Shown here piece by piece: positions 16,901 through 25,345 of a stretch of DNA of 64,000 bases (its first letter is position 1; every line of letters begins with the position of its first letter). The notes under the pieces were generated by a model that saw nothing but the letters and a program-made list of their open reading frames with translations, ran no database searches and was not told where the DNA came from. Both the position numbers and the translations under genes were made by a program. This DNA is from Allomuricauda sp. (GTDB lineage Bacteria; Bacteroidota; Bacteroidia; Flavobacteriales; Flavobacteriaceae). The stretch lies in contig CP051244.1 in NCBI GenBank assembly GCA_017795045.1, positions 2,456,093-2,520,092 of the forward strand, in the 5' to 3' direction.

Positions 16901-18388
16901 TTGGGAATCAGTGACGATAATGGTTTCCAAGGCTGCTCCACTTTCACTCTCATTGGTAACAAAAAAGGTATACTCTATGGTGTTGCATCCCCCATCATTG
17001 CCCAAAGGGTCTTTGGAAACCCCTTTCTTAATAATGGCAATACGGGGAGCGCAGGCAGTAAGGTCTGTAACGGTTTCACGGTCTTGGGCGGGATCACTGG
17101 GGTCGGATGCGTCCACGGAAAACCTAAACGGCAGTTTATCTTTAAGTTCTGCCACAACGTAGGCTTGGTTGGTCAATTGCCCATTGATAATGTCTTGTTG
17201 GGTAACGTTATAAAATGCTTGAACAGTCCAGGTTTCACCTGGCTCTAATTCATTATCATTCGTCATGCTTTCTACTGCAGCACCCAAATCAATAAACCCC
17301 CCAAACATGGGGTCTTCAAGCGTAATATTTTCATAGGTGTTGCCTAGCGCACTTATATTTGTAAAAGCAAAGGTGTATGTTATTATACCACAGCCCCCTC
17401 CTACATCTGTGCCTGTTTTGATCAAGGCAATGGCCCCTTTTTCACAGTTTGCATCGACATCCGTGGTAGCCTCATCCAAAAAGTCACTGGGATGAGAAAG
17501 GTCGCTGACCGTGGCCAAGGGGTGCCCATCCACTTGAGCCATGACGGTCACTTGTTCCTTTAGGGTAATGATATCATAATCATTTTGGTCCAAAGGGCGG
17601 GTGGCGGTGTATTTCCAAATTTCATTGTTATCGAAGAGATTGTTATTATTAGTGTCACCTACATTGGGGTTCTCCAAGACAAAGGTGAGATTGGGACCAA
17701 TATTGGTTATCTGTATGTTGGTATATGCTTCTTTTGCAATACTGTTATATTGTACGTAAAGTAGGTATTCAATGGTCTCACAGCCCGGGGCATTGCCCCA
17801 CCAATCTTTGGTCTCAACAGAAAGTACCGTACCTATACTCCGGCAAGCGGAAATATCGGTAAGGGTGGGGTCATTACTGCCTGGAAAATTTGAATCGTCC
17901 GAAAGGAAATTGTTACCTCCTGCGGTAACGGTGGCCTGATTTTGAAATGCGTCAAGATTTAAGTCTTCTGCATTGAGCACCCTAGTTGCCGAATATTGCC
18001 ATGTATCCCCAGGATCAAAGGTATTTGGTGTTGCATCAGCACCCTTATCAAATGGAAGTATGTTTACTACAAACATGGGGTCGTTTACATCTTCCATAGT
18101 TATTTGATTTTCGAGAAAACTCTCCCCCTCCGTGCTTACATTCCTAAGACCAATGAGGTAATCAATAGCACTACAATCGGCATTTACTATACCTATCATA
18201 TTTGCTTGAATATTGGGCACATAAAGTCCATCTGCCATGGTGGTCGGTTCGGGTGTAGTTGTGGTCAGTGTTCCTTTGGAGTCCACAGCACCTCGGCCGA
18301 GATGAAAAAAGCTTAGTCCAAAAAAGGCCAGCAACAGCCCAAGTAGACTTTTTCTATACGGTATTAGATGGTTTTTGAGGGAGTACAT
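13949..18388 (-). CDS. Large T9SS type B cargo with ten DUF11-like repeats
   Basis: A 1479-residue secreted protein. Signal-anchor-like N-terminus (KSLLGLLLAFFGLSFFHLG), then about ten repeats of 110-140 residues resembling DUF11/DUF7507 beta-sandwiches. Each repeat starts with a pattern like IGLIKTG, has xYTFTVTN about 20-30 residues later, then a LxxGESWTY block. The C-terminal 95 residues are a gliding-motility-associated (CHU_C, type B) sorting domain: GITPNGDGINDYFRIDGIE ... VFNRWGALVYE ... LPSGTYFYILE. The repeats carry paired cysteines and, in repeats 7-10, Asp/Asn loops (DVNQDGCPES). It is probably a surface or released adhesin. First gene of the operon with SprF-like and OmpA-like genes; a 21-bp repeat array lies about 170 bp upstream. 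Confidence 0.92.
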   Translation of the reverse strand: MYSLKNHLIPYRKSLLGLLLAFFGLSFFHLGRGAVDSKGTLTTTTPEPTTMADGLYVPNIQANMIGIVNADCSAIDYLIGLRNVSTEGESFLENQITMEDVNDPMFVVNILPFDKGADATPNTFDPGDTWQYSATRVLNAEDLNLDAFQNQATVTAGGNNFLSDDSNFPGSNDPTLTDISACRSIGTVLSVETKDWWGNAPGCETIEYLLYVQYNSIAKEAYTNIQITNIGPNLTFVLENPNVGDTNNNNLFDNNEIWKYTATRPLDQNDYDIITLKEQVTVMAQVDGHPLATVSDLSHPSDFLDEATTDVDANCEKGAIALIKTGTDVGGGCGIITYTFAFTNISALGNTYENITLEDPMFGGFIDLGAAVESMTNDNELEPGETWTVQAFYNVTQQDIINGQLTNQAYVVAELKDKLPFRFSVDASDPSDPAQDRETVTDLTACAPRIAIIKKGVSKDPLGNDGGCNTIEYTFFVTNESESGAALETIIVTDSQLGVGDINLFSKNGGDQDEFLEVGETWEYTANYVITAADLVEGKVENTAHVSAFEPNLGITVEDESDFENVDEDRPTVTDISECAPKIALIKTGVAYGGQGEEGGCAFIDYTFTVSNESTKGQVLENITIADQDLPILIDNNFPPTSGDVGNDGLLGPDEIWVYENIEYQLNTDDRLAGQVENTAIVTATMEGFAEITVEDTSDFENTLEDRPTVTLLGDCEPRIALIKEGVVNADCSAIDYTFTLTIESTTDESFENVVVTDMDLPLVIQGPQGDGNLIGILEPGETWTYTATQPISPDDINFGCFHNQAQVTANVQAYPDYMVQDLSDDDSPDEDDVTEVDLSTCQNPAVGLIKEAELLDINNDNCPESVSYTFTVTNTGDVALHQALLNDDMLNGEVPGPTPESDDGGDGILSVGESWTYQAIYNIVQTDIDNGFVENTATVTMFNLCNTAQVGDTSDDNSNTENDPTNIPIPNDACTDGNASIGLIKTGAVQDVNQDGCPESILYTFTVTNNGDIDLDTVELMDDALGGNIPGPIPGTDENEDGVLSPDESWTFEYLYELVQEDIDAGFKENQATVSAEPLGLDITIQDDSDDNSLLENDITNTTVPNNACTDGAPSIGLAKSGQLADINSDGCSESILYTFTVTNTGELDLENVTLEDDKLNGTVNGPTEGSDLGEDGMLSVGESWTYQALYAIQPADVSNGSVDNLASVSANPVGLQANVSQNASASTVVPNDACTNGSAGIGLIKESELADANGDACPDSIIYTFTVSNTGEADLEELLLEDEKLGGYIAGPVPGTDNGNDGILSVGESWTFRTTHSLTQQDIDNGSVTNQAMVFSQPVGLEAQVSDISDDDSFDEDQQTVTTVPADACPSQGTDPDFQIYTGITPNGDGINDYFRIDGIEAYPNNSLRVFNRWGALVYEAEGYGIGNQVFTGVSEGQATIMKDRSLPSGTYFYILEFETENPGEASYSGYLYINRD

Positions 18389-18558
18389 AGTTTTTGAGTT
18401 TGTAAGTTTTTTGGGGTTGAAAAGCCTCCATCTGAAAGGAAGTGCCCAGATGTTTTCGTTTCCAATAGGTGTAAAACAAGTTTGTTGATCATGGATAGAT
18501 CATTTTGTTCTCTTTTAACCTACTATATTAAGGTGTGTGCCTATTTTTATAGGGTGCC

Positions 18559-18621
18559 AATTGATGGATGCCCCTTATGAATTGACGAAAAGGGGTTTTG
18601 GGTTGATGGGAAAAATCAACC
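18559..18621 (-). promoter_or_regulatory. Three direct half-sites at 21-bp spacing upstream of the type B cargo gene
   Basis: On the plus strand AATTGATGGAT (18559), AATTGACGAAA (18580) and GGTTGATGGGA (18601) start exactly 21 bp apart; read in the gene direction the core is (A/G)TCAATT, as at 50298. The third unit also forms an inverted repeat with ATCAACC (18615-18621). Exact two-helical-turn spacing of direct half-sites is the arrangement bound by LytTR response regulators (AgrA, BtsR/YehT). The regulator is not identified. The array is 170-233 bp before ATG 18388. Confidence 0.6.
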
Positions 18622-18657
18622 TAAGCCAAAAGCGAAGTTTCAAGAAGGTATTGGTGT

Positions 18658-20085
18658 TTATTGGACGATGATTTTTTTGACCTTTGTGGAGCGATTGACA
18701 TGATTGGATACCAGAAGATACATGCCAGGTGCTATATCGCTTACATCGTAGCGACCCTCCCCAGACTTAAATACTTTTACAAGATTTCCAGAAAGATCGT
18801 AAAGGGATACAGTTTCCAGAGTGTGTTTGGAATCTACTTGGATAAAATCTTTGCTAGGGTTGGGATAGACAAAGATGCTATTTTCTCCTTCCAGATTTTT
18901 TTCAAAGCAGTGTGGGCCCATATCAATGGTTTCAGTATTGTCCGCAATATAAAAGTAAGGCTCTAAGGTTTCATCTACTTGTTCGATTTTAGAAAGCTCG
19001 CACACCTCTAACCGTTGTAGTAAAGAATGTCCACTCACATATAAATAATTCCCTACAGAACTAAGATAGGGGGCACTGATGGTTTCCAAGCTTGGATTCT
19101 GATGGAAGTAAAAGATACCACCAACTTTATCCAACACCGGGAATAATACTTCTACAAGATTGTTGTTCTGGTGGAAGTAGATTTCTTGGTCCACCGTAGT
19201 TAAATTGGTAAAGACCAATTGGGTGGGCTCTGTAAAATTATGTTGATGGTAGAAGATACTGTCAATGGTCCTGTCCGTAATCTCAATGGTAACCAAATTT
19301 TCATTGGGAATATCCTCAATACGTATCTGAAAAACTTTCTCCAAAGTTTCGCCCATTACATTACGGACTCCAACCTTGATTTCGTATTCATTTTTTACCT
19401 CATAATTAAAAGTTGAGACAGACACAAGTTCATTTCCATTTACAATGGCGAAATCTTGATTATCCATTTCTAGATCATCCTTTGACAAGTAATAGGTCAA
19501 TTCTCCATAGGGTAGATTATTGTCTGCTTCAATCTTTCCAATATGACTTGAGGTAGGCAGATTTTCACTCAAGGTATTGTTGGTGAGGGTTAGGTTGCTT
19601 GGAGTCCCTTGCACTAGGCAATGGCCTCCATCTATGGTGGCATTGTTGTTTTCAATATAGGTATAGGGGATGGAATCATGGATTTGTTTTACCTCTTGAA
19701 GATTGCAGATGTTCAGTTCTTCCAGTAGGGAATGACCATATACATATAGATACCCGCCCACAGAGGTTAAGTTGGGGGCGTTGATTACCTTTAAATCAGT
19801 ATTTTGATGAAAGTAAAAATACTCCCCGGTTGTTTTGAGGAGGGGAAATTCCACTTCGACCAAATTATGGTTTTGATGAAAATATACATCGCCATCAACA
19901 GAGGTCAAATTTGTAAAGACCAACTTTGTGGGTTGTTGAAAGCTTATTTGATGGTAATAGACTTCCTCAAGTGTCTGATCGTTAATTTCAATAATATTCA
20001 AATACGAATCCTCCAAGTTTGAAGGAGTAGAACCATGTAGTACTACATAGAACAATACGGTCGTCAAGAGAGTAATTTTTTTCAT
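18658..20085 (-). CDS. T9SS type A cargo with duplicated L-domain-like blocks and a cadherin-like domain
   Basis: A 475-residue secreted protein: signal peptide (MKKITLLTTVLFYVVLHGS); block 1 (about 30-150) and block 2 (about 275-385) are clear duplicates, each with YYHQ/FYHQ, TKLVFTNLTSVD, DVYFHQNHNLVEVEFP, YFYFHQN and SLLEELNICNLQ-like segments, resembling receptor-L or leucine-rich beta-helix rungs; a cadherin-like domain lies between them (LTNNTLSENLPTSSHIGKIE ... FQIRIEDI). The C-terminal 75 residues are a T9SS type A sorting domain (VYPNPSKDFIQVDS ... YDLSGNLVKVF ... GMYLLVS). Likely a surface protein of unknown ligand, with its own upstream 21-bp repeat array. Confidence 0.85.
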   Translation of the reverse strand: MKKITLLTTVLFYVVLHGSTPSNLEDSYLNIIEINDQTLEEVYYHQISFQQPTKLVFTNLTSVDGDVYFHQNHNLVEVEFPLLKTTGEYFYFHQNTDLKVINAPNLTSVGGYLYVYGHSLLEELNICNLQEVKQIHDSIPYTYIENNNATIDGGHCLVQGTPSNLTLTNNTLSENLPTSSHIGKIEADNNLPYGELTYYLSKDDLEMDNQDFAIVNGNELVSVSTFNYEVKNEYEIKVGVRNVMGETLEKVFQIRIEDIPNENLVTIEITDRTIDSIFYHQHNFTEPTQLVFTNLTTVDQEIYFHQNNNLVEVLFPVLDKVGGIFYFHQNPSLETISAPYLSSVGNYLYVSGHSLLQRLEVCELSKIEQVDETLEPYFYIADNTETIDMGPHCFEKNLEGENSIFVYPNPSKDFIQVDSKHTLETVSLYDLSGNLVKVFKSGEGRYDVSDIAPGMYLLVSNHVNRSTKVKKIIVQ

Positions 20086-20148
20086 ATCATATACCTTTAT
20101 ATGTTACCCAATGTAAACTTAGGAATGTGTAAAGGGCTTATGGGCACT

Positions 20149-20210
20149 AATTGACGGATGGGGCTTCCCAATTGATAAAACAGGGTTTTGGGTTGATATA
20201 AAAATCAACC
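20149..20210 (-). promoter_or_regulatory. Three direct half-sites at 21-bp spacing upstream of the type A cargo gene
   Basis: Plus-strand units AATTGACGGAT (20149), AATTGATAAAA (20170) and GGTTGATATAA (20191) start exactly 21 bp apart, the third forming an inverted repeat with ATCAACC (20204-20210). This is the same architecture as at 18559-18621, here 64-125 bp before ATG 20085. The sequence between the units differs between the two loci, so the half-sites and their spacing are what is conserved. Confidence 0.6.
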
Positions 20211-20311
20211 TTGAAGGAAAATTACTATAGATTTGCCCTGAAAACAGGTTGTTGCCATGCAGATGAACAACATCTTACACCAAAGATCCAAGGAATGGGA
20301 CTGAGGTAAGA

Positions 20312-23089
20312 TCAGAGCTTTTCACGCAAATAGACCGCGGTATGGGATGCTTGGTTTTGGACGACTTCCTCGGGCGTGCCTTCGGCCACCAAATGCCCGC
20401 CGTTTTCCCCGCCTTCAGGGCCAAGATCTATCAAGTAGTCCGCACATTTGATGAGTTCAATATTGTGTTCGATCACAATCACAGAATGCCCCTTGGCAAT
20501 AAGCTCGTCAAAGGATTTCAACAGTTTTTTAATGTCGTGGAAATGCAATCCCGTGGTGGGTTCATCAAAGATGAACAAGGCTTTCTCTTTGGTGTTCCCC
20601 TTGACCAAAAAAGAGGCAAGCTTTATCCGCTGTGCCTCACCACCGGATAGGGTAGAGGAGGACTGCCCCAAGGTCACGTAGCCCAATCCCACATCCTGTA
20701 GGGGCTGCAACTTGGTCACAATTTTGTCCTGCTGGTGGGTTTTGAAGTGCGCCACGGCATCATCAATGGTCATGTTCAGGATGTCATCAATGTTTTTGCC
20801 CTCAAACTGTACTTCCAGAATTTCTTTTTTGAAGCGCTTGCCATCGCAGGCGTCACACTCCAAATGGACATCGGCCATAAACTGCATTTCCACGGTGATC
20901 TCACCTTCACCCTTGCATTTTTCACAACGACCTCCATCCACATTAAAGGAAAAATGTTTGGCTTGGTAACCCCGCAGCTTGCTCAGTTTTTGCGACGCGA
21001 AGAGGTTTCGGATATCGTCGTAGGCCTTGATATAGGTAACCGGATTGGAACGGGACGAACGCCCAATGGGGTTCTGGTCCACAAACTCCACGTGTTTTAT
21101 ATGGGCATATTTGCCTTCCATGGCCGTGAACTGACCCGCTTTTTCGCCATAACCCCCCACTTCTTTTAATATGGAGGGATACAGAATCTTCTTGACCAAG
21201 GTACTTTTACCACTTCCGGAAACGCCCGTGACCACCGTCAACATATTTAAAGGAAAAGTGACGTCTATATTTTTAAGGTTGTTCTCCCGGGCACCCTTGA
21301 TTTGGATATAGCTTTTGGAATTGCGACGCTCCTTGGGCACTTCAATGGCCTTGGTGCCATTTAGGTAGTCTGCTGTGAGGGAATGGGCCTTGAGAATGGC
21401 CTCCAAACTTCCGGTGGCCACCACCTCACCACCCAAAGTGCCAGCTTCGGGCCCTATGTCAATGACCTCGTCGGCGGCTTTCATGATGTCCTCGTCATGT
21501 TCCACCACAATTACGGTATTGCCCAAATCCCGAAGGGAAATAAGAACTTCGATTAGATTTTCGGTGTCCTTGGGGTGCAGCCCAATGCTGGGCTCGTCCA
21601 AAATATACATGGAACCCACCAAGCTACTGCCCAAGGAAGTGGCCAAGTTGATGCGCTGGCTTTCCCCGCCGGAGAGGGTGTTCGATTTTCGGTTGAGGGT
21701 GAGGTAGCTCAACCCAACCTTGTGCAAAAAGTCCAAACGGGTGGTGATTTCCTTGAGCAAACGATTGGCAATGGTCCTGTCATGCTCCGAAAGTTGGAGT
21801 TCCTCAAAGAAGGGGATCAATCGCTTGATGGGCAATTCAATAATATCTGAAATGGACTTCCCTGCAATCTGGACATAATTGGCCTCGGCCCTGAGTCGCT
21901 TTCCTTTACAGACAGAACATTTTGTCTTCCCCCGATAACGGGAAAGCATGACCCTATTCTGGATTTTATAGCTTTTTTCTTCGAGCTGTTCAAAAAATTT
22001 ATGTAGACCCATGAAATGTTCGTTGCCATCCCATACCAGTTGTTTTTGGGATTCGGACAGTTCAAACCAGGGTTTATGGATGGGAAAGTCAAATTTGTAG
22101 GCCGAGTTGACCAATTGATCGCGGTACCAGCCCATACTTTCGCCCCGCCACGGAAAAATGGCATTTTCATACACGGAAAGTGCGGTGTTGGGGATAACCA
22201 AATCCTCATCAATACCAATGACATCACCATACCCTTCACATTTGGGGCAGGCCCCGTAGGGATTGTTAAAACTGAAGAGGTGTACATTGGGTTCCAAAAA
22301 CTTTAGGCCGTCCAGTTCAAACTGGTTACTGAATGTTTTGGTCTCACCGTTTTCCAGATTTTCAATGGCACATTGTCCCTTTCCTTCAAAGAAGGCATTG
22401 TCCACCGCATTGGCCAAGCGGTTGTAAAAATCCTCGTCCTCCTTTATAATGATACGATCCACGACCAAATCAAAAGTTCGACCGATATCTTCGGGCACTT
22501 GGTCTATCCGGATGACCTTATCGTTGTGTTTTATCCTTGCATAACCTTGCTTTGAAAAAAGTTCCAGGGATTTTATGGGGTCGCGTTCTTCCTTGATGGT
22601 CACCGGGGCCAATAATAATAGTTTGGCGCCTTCCTGCAATGATTTTATATAATTGATGACATCGGTTACCGTATGTTTTTTCACCTCTTTTCCAGAAATG
22701 GGGGATATGGTCTTCCCGATACGGGCATATAATAATTTTAGATAGTCATAAATTTCGGTAGTGGTGCCCACCGTAGATCTTGGATTGGTGGAGTTCACCT
22801 TTTGCTCAATCGCAATGGCAGGGGCTATACCTTTTATATAGTCTACTTTGGGTTTGTCCAGTTTCCCCAAAAACTGTCTGGCATAGGATGATAGGCTTTC
22901 CACATAACGTCGTTGCCCCTCGGCATAGAGGGTATCAAAGGCCAAGCTGGACTTTCCCGAACCGGACAATCCCGTGATTACCACCAGTTTATTCCGGGGG
23001 ATGACCACATCGATATTCTTGAGATTGTGCAGTTTGGCACCTTTAATGATAATATTCTGCTTGGGATCTACGTTTATAGGGGTTGCCAT
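20312..23089 (-). CDS. uvrA: Excinuclease ABC subunit A
   Basis: A 925-residue ABC-type DNA damage sensor of nucleotide excision repair. It has two nucleotide-binding modules, each with Walker A ([13 protein letters not shown] at about 38; [13 protein letters not shown] at about 625), ABC signature ([26 protein letters not shown]) and Walker B ([22 protein letters not shown]). Zinc-binding cysteines are visible: CPKC/CSVC in the first module and CEKC/CDAC in the second. Full length for UvrA1. Divergent from the sigma-factor gene across a 250-bp spacer in which no other gene was found. Confidence 0.97.
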   Translation of the reverse strand: MATPINVDPKQNIIIKGAKLHNLKNIDVVIPRNKLVVITGLSGSGKSSLAFDTLYAEGQRRYVESLSSYARQFLGKLDKPKVDYIKGIAPAIAIEQKVNSTNPRSTVGTTTEIYDYLKLLYARIGKTISPISGKEVKKHTVTDVINYIKSLQEGAKLLLLAPVTIKEERDPIKSLELFSKQGYARIKHNDKVIRIDQVPEDIGRTFDLVVDRIIIKEDEDFYNRLANAVDNAFFEGKGQCAIENLENGETKTFSNQFELDGLKFLEPNVHLFSFNNPYGACPKCEGYGDVIGIDEDLVIPNTALSVYENAIFPWRGESMGWYRDQLVNSAYKFDFPIHKPWFELSESQKQLVWDGNEHFMGLHKFFEQLEEKSYKIQNRVMLSRYRGKTKCSVCKGKRLRAEANYVQIAGKSISDIIELPIKRLIPFFEELQLSEHDRTIANRLLKEITTRLDFLHKVGLSYLTLNRKSNTLSGGESQRINLATSLGSSLVGSMYILDEPSIGLHPKDTENLIEVLISLRDLGNTVIVVEHDEDIMKAADEVIDIGPEAGTLGGEVVATGSLEAILKAHSLTADYLNGTKAIEVPKERRNSKSYIQIKGARENNLKNIDVTFPLNMLTVVTGVSGSGKSTLVKKILYPSILKEVGGYGEKAGQFTAMEGKYAHIKHVEFVDQNPIGRSSRSNPVTYIKAYDDIRNLFASQKLSKLRGYQAKHFSFNVDGGRCEKCKGEGEITVEMQFMADVHLECDACDGKRFKKEILEVQFEGKNIDDILNMTIDDAVAHFKTHQQDKIVTKLQPLQDVGLGYVTLGQSSSTLSGGEAQRIKLASFLVKGNTKEKALFIFDEPTTGLHFHDIKKLLKSFDELIAKGHSVIVIEHNIELIKCADYLIDLGPEGGENGGHLVAEGTPEEVVQNQASHTAVYLREKL

Positions 23090-23339
23090 CTGTTAAAATT
23101 AGATCCCCAAAGATACGATACACCTCACTTAATACGTATATTGCATCAGTTAACATATAAAAACAGGCAAATCACAACATAGATTTTCAGGTCACCTACC
23201 TAATTTTCTATATTTGGGATGTAATTAAAAATCTGATAGGCCTATACAGCGATAATTACTTTTTTACAATAAACTAAATACCTAAAGGCTTTCCTTGGAA
23301 AAGGGAAACCCTAGATGTTAACCAAAAAAAGTAATTTGT
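23090..23339. other. 250-bp divergent intergenic region
   Basis: This AT-rich region separates uvrA (minus) from the sigma-factor gene (plus). No ORF or convincing hairpin was found. TAATTTG at 23332-23338, immediately before ATG 23340, resembles a one-base-shorter -7 element, but the spacing makes it uncertain. Confidence 0.4.
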
Positions 23340-23921
23340 ATGGAACTACAGATTAATGACTCGATATTAGTAAAGAGCTATATTGCCGGTGACGAAAAGG
23401 CCCTTGAGACCTTGATCAATAGGCACAACCAAAGAATCTCCAGTTTTATTTATTCCAAAGTTTTGGATAGGGATGTTGCAGAGGACATCTTCCAGGATAC
23501 TTTTATCAAGGTGATCAAAACCTTGAAAAGGGGTAAATACAGTGAAGAAGGCAAGTTTTTGCCTTGGGTGATGCGAATTGCCCACAATCTGATCATTGAC
23601 CATTTCCGTAAGAACAAGCGGATGCCCAAGTTTGAGGGAAGTGATGACTTCAACATCTTTTCCGTGATCAAGGATGAGAAGCTCAATGCAGAGAAACAAC
23701 TCATCAAAGATCAAATAGACAGTGATCTTACCCTTTTGATCGAGGAATTGCCCGAAGATCAAAAAGAAGTGTTGATCATGCGTATCTATAAGGACATGAG
23801 TTTTAAGGAAATATCCGAAAACACTGGGGTGAGCATCAATACAGCATTGGGAAGAATGCGATATGCCTTGATCAACCTTCGAAAAATCGTAGATCGTAAG
23901 AATATCGTTTTAACGAATTAA
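23340..23921 (+). CDS. RNA polymerase sigma factor, sigma-70 family (ECF-like)
   Basis: A 193-residue sigma factor. Region 2 (about 25-95) contains the core-binding/-10 segment DRDVAEDIFQDTFIKVIKTL and a LPWVMRIAHNLIIDHFRKNK block; region 4 (about 130-185) has the helix-turn-helix FKEISENTGVSINTALGRMRYAL. No anti-sigma factor gene is adjacent; a 47-codon ORF follows instead. In flavobacteria this subfamily is widely conserved; the regulon is not known from sequence. Confidence 0.93.
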   Translation: MELQINDSILVKSYIAGDEKALETLINRHNQRISSFIYSKVLDRDVAEDIFQDTFIKVIKTLKRGKYSEEGKFLPWVMRIAHNLIIDHFRKNKRMPKFEGSDDFNIFSVIKDEKLNAEKQLIKDQIDSDLTLLIEELPEDQKEVLIMRIYKDMSFKEISENTGVSINTALGRMRYALINLRKIVDRKNIVLTN

Positions 23922-23994
23922 TCGGGCATTACATCGAAGCCTGCAATATTTCCATTCTAGCGGCGTTATCTATTTGAAACATTAATGCTAGAAT

Positions 23995-24138
23995 ATGGAA
24001 AACATTTACTCTGAAGAACAAAAAGCCGTTACATCGGTAAGAGCTAGCCAAAAGACCATCGATTTTTTGCTTAGCTATTCCAAATCGATTCATGTAGTTG
24101 ATTGTAAAAAACATGCATTTGAAGTTACATTGAACTAG
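23995..24138 (+). CDS. Small protein, 47 aa, downstream of the sigma factor
   Basis: ATG 23995 to TAG 24136-24138 encodes 47 residues beginning MENIYSEEQKAVTSVRASQK and containing TIDFLLSYSKSIHVVDCKKH before ending FEVTLN. The composition is protein-like (amphipathic helix with FLLSYS, then a short strand), and a strong terminator at 24161-24183 closes the unit. No known family. The position after a sigma-factor gene suggests co-transcription or regulation, which is unproven. Confidence 0.6.
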   Translation: MENIYSEEQKAVTSVRASQKTIDFLLSYSKSIHVVDCKKHAFEVTLN

Positions 24139-24160
24139 TTAGCTTCAAAAAGGAAAATGA

Positions 24161-24183
24161 AAGAGCCGCGATTAGCGGCTCTT
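24161..24183 (+). terminator. Intrinsic terminator of the sigma factor/small ORF unit
   Basis: AAGAGCCGC (24161-24169) and GCGGCTCTT (24175-24183) form a 9-bp stem around GATTA, followed by TTTTGTTTT. Its right arm overlaps the 3' end of the convergent nth gene. Confidence 0.9.
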
Positions 24184-24834
24184 TTTTGTTTTATGATAGT
24201 CGTCAAGGACCGTTTTTCTGCCAATGGTTCTGGTGATGACATCTTTGTCCAAATCCCACCCCCTTGCTGGGGAATATTCCCTGCCGTACCAGATGATCTG
24301 TAGGTGCAAACGGTTCCATATTTCCTTTGGAAACAGGCGTTTGGCATCCCTTTCGGTCTGTACCACATTTTTTCCATTACTGAATCCCCAACGGTACATC
24401 AACCTGTGAATATGGGTGTCCACAGGAAAAGCGGGTATCCCAAAAGCCTGGGAAACCACTACACTGGCCGTTTTATGCCCCACACTGGGCAACTCTTCCA
24501 AAAGTTCAATGTTTCTGGGAACCTCTCCATTGTATTTTTCAATCAGGATTTGCGATAGCCCATGGATTCCCTTTGATTTCATGGGGGACAGCCCCACGGG
24601 TTTTATGATCTCCCGTATCTCATCCACGGAAAGTTTTACCATATCAAAGGGATTGTCCGCTCTTTCAAAAAGCAGTGGGGTAATCTGGTTGACCCGTACA
24701 TCCGTACTTTGGGCGGACAACAATACCGCAATCAAAAGCGTATAAGGGTCTTTATGGTCCAGAGGAATGGGAATGGTGGGGTAGAGCTCATCCAAGGTTT
24801 TGATAGTGAAATCAACTTTTTCCTGTTTAGTCAT
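24172..24834 (-). CDS. nth: Endonuclease III lacking the iron-sulfur cluster ligands
   Basis: A 220-residue HhH-GPD DNA glycosylase/AP lyase of base excision repair for oxidised pyrimidines. The helix-hairpin-helix and catalytic parts are intact: LPSVGHKTASVV supplies the catalytic Lys and FPVDTHIHRLMYRWG the catalytic Asp. The C-terminal [4Fe-4S] loop (C-x6-C-x2-C-x5-C in E. coli Nth) is absent: the segment reads YGREYSPARGWDLDKDVI and the whole protein contains no cysteine. Divergent from bcp with 55 bp between them. Confidence 0.9.
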   Translation of the reverse strand: MTKQEKVDFTIKTLDELYPTIPIPLDHKDPYTLLIAVLLSAQSTDVRVNQITPLLFERADNPFDMVKLSVDEIREIIKPVGLSPMKSKGIHGLSQILIEKYNGEVPRNIELLEELPSVGHKTASVVVSQAFGIPAFPVDTHIHRLMYRWGFSNGKNVVQTERDAKRLFPKEIWNRLHLQIIWYGREYSPARGWDLDKDVITRTIGRKTVLDDYHKTKKSR

Positions 24835-24841
24835 TTTTGTT

Positions 24842-24849
24842 TAATTTTG
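24842..24849 (+). promoter_or_regulatory. Candidate -7 element for bcp
   Basis: TAATTTTG matches TAnnTTTG, 41 bp before ATG 24890, in the nth-bcp divergent spacer. No good -33 element was found. Confidence 0.4.
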
Positions 24850-24889
24850 AAATATAATTATTAAACAATAAAATTAAGACCATTCGCAT

Positions 24890-25345
24890 ATGAACATGTT
24901 AAAAGTAGGGGATAAAGTACCTGAATTTTCTTCAAAAGACCAAGATGGAAACACAATTAATCTAAGCGACTACAAAGGCAAAAAGCTAGTGGTCTTCTTT
25001 TACCCCAGGGCCAGTACTCCAGGATGTACCATGGAAGCCTGTAATTTACGGGACAATTACAAGGCATTGACCGATGAAGGCTATGAACTTTTGGGGGTCA
25101 GCGCAGATACGGAGCGCAAGCAGGCCAATTTTAGGAATAAATACAACTTTCCTTTTCCCTTATTGGCCGATGTGGACCATACCGTGATCAACACCTTTGG
25201 GGTGTGGGGACCCAAAAAGTTCATGGGGCGGACTTTTGATGGTATCCATAGAACTACTTTTGTAATCGACAAAGAAGGCGTGGTGGAAAAGGTCATTGAA
25301 AAAGTGAAGACCAAGGACCATGCGGCGCAGTTGCTAGGTGAATGA
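24890..25345 (+). CDS. bcp: Thioredoxin-dependent thiol peroxidase
   Basis: A 151-residue peroxiredoxin of the BCP/PrxQ class that reduces hydroperoxides with thioredoxin-derived electrons. The peroxidatic Cys is in FYPRASTPGCTMEACNLRD (family motif PxxxTxGCTxEAC), with a second Cys five residues later as in PrxQ-type enzymes. WGPKKFMGRTFDGIHRTTFVID is also family-typical. The start may be ATG 24890 or ATG 24896. It faces nth divergently; both deal with oxidative damage. Confidence 0.93.
   Translation: MNMLKVGDKVPEFSSKDQDGNTINLSDYKGKKLVVFFYPRASTPGCTMEACNLRDNYKALTDEGYELLGVSADTERKQANFRNKYNFPFPLLADVDHTVINTFGVWGPKKFMGRTFDGIHRTTFVIDKEGVVEKVIEKVKTKDHAAQLLGE

Noticed and set aside
18480..18510. TGATC/GATCA inverted repeat upstream of the cargo gene
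   Set aside because: Only five-base arms; expected by chance at this base composition.
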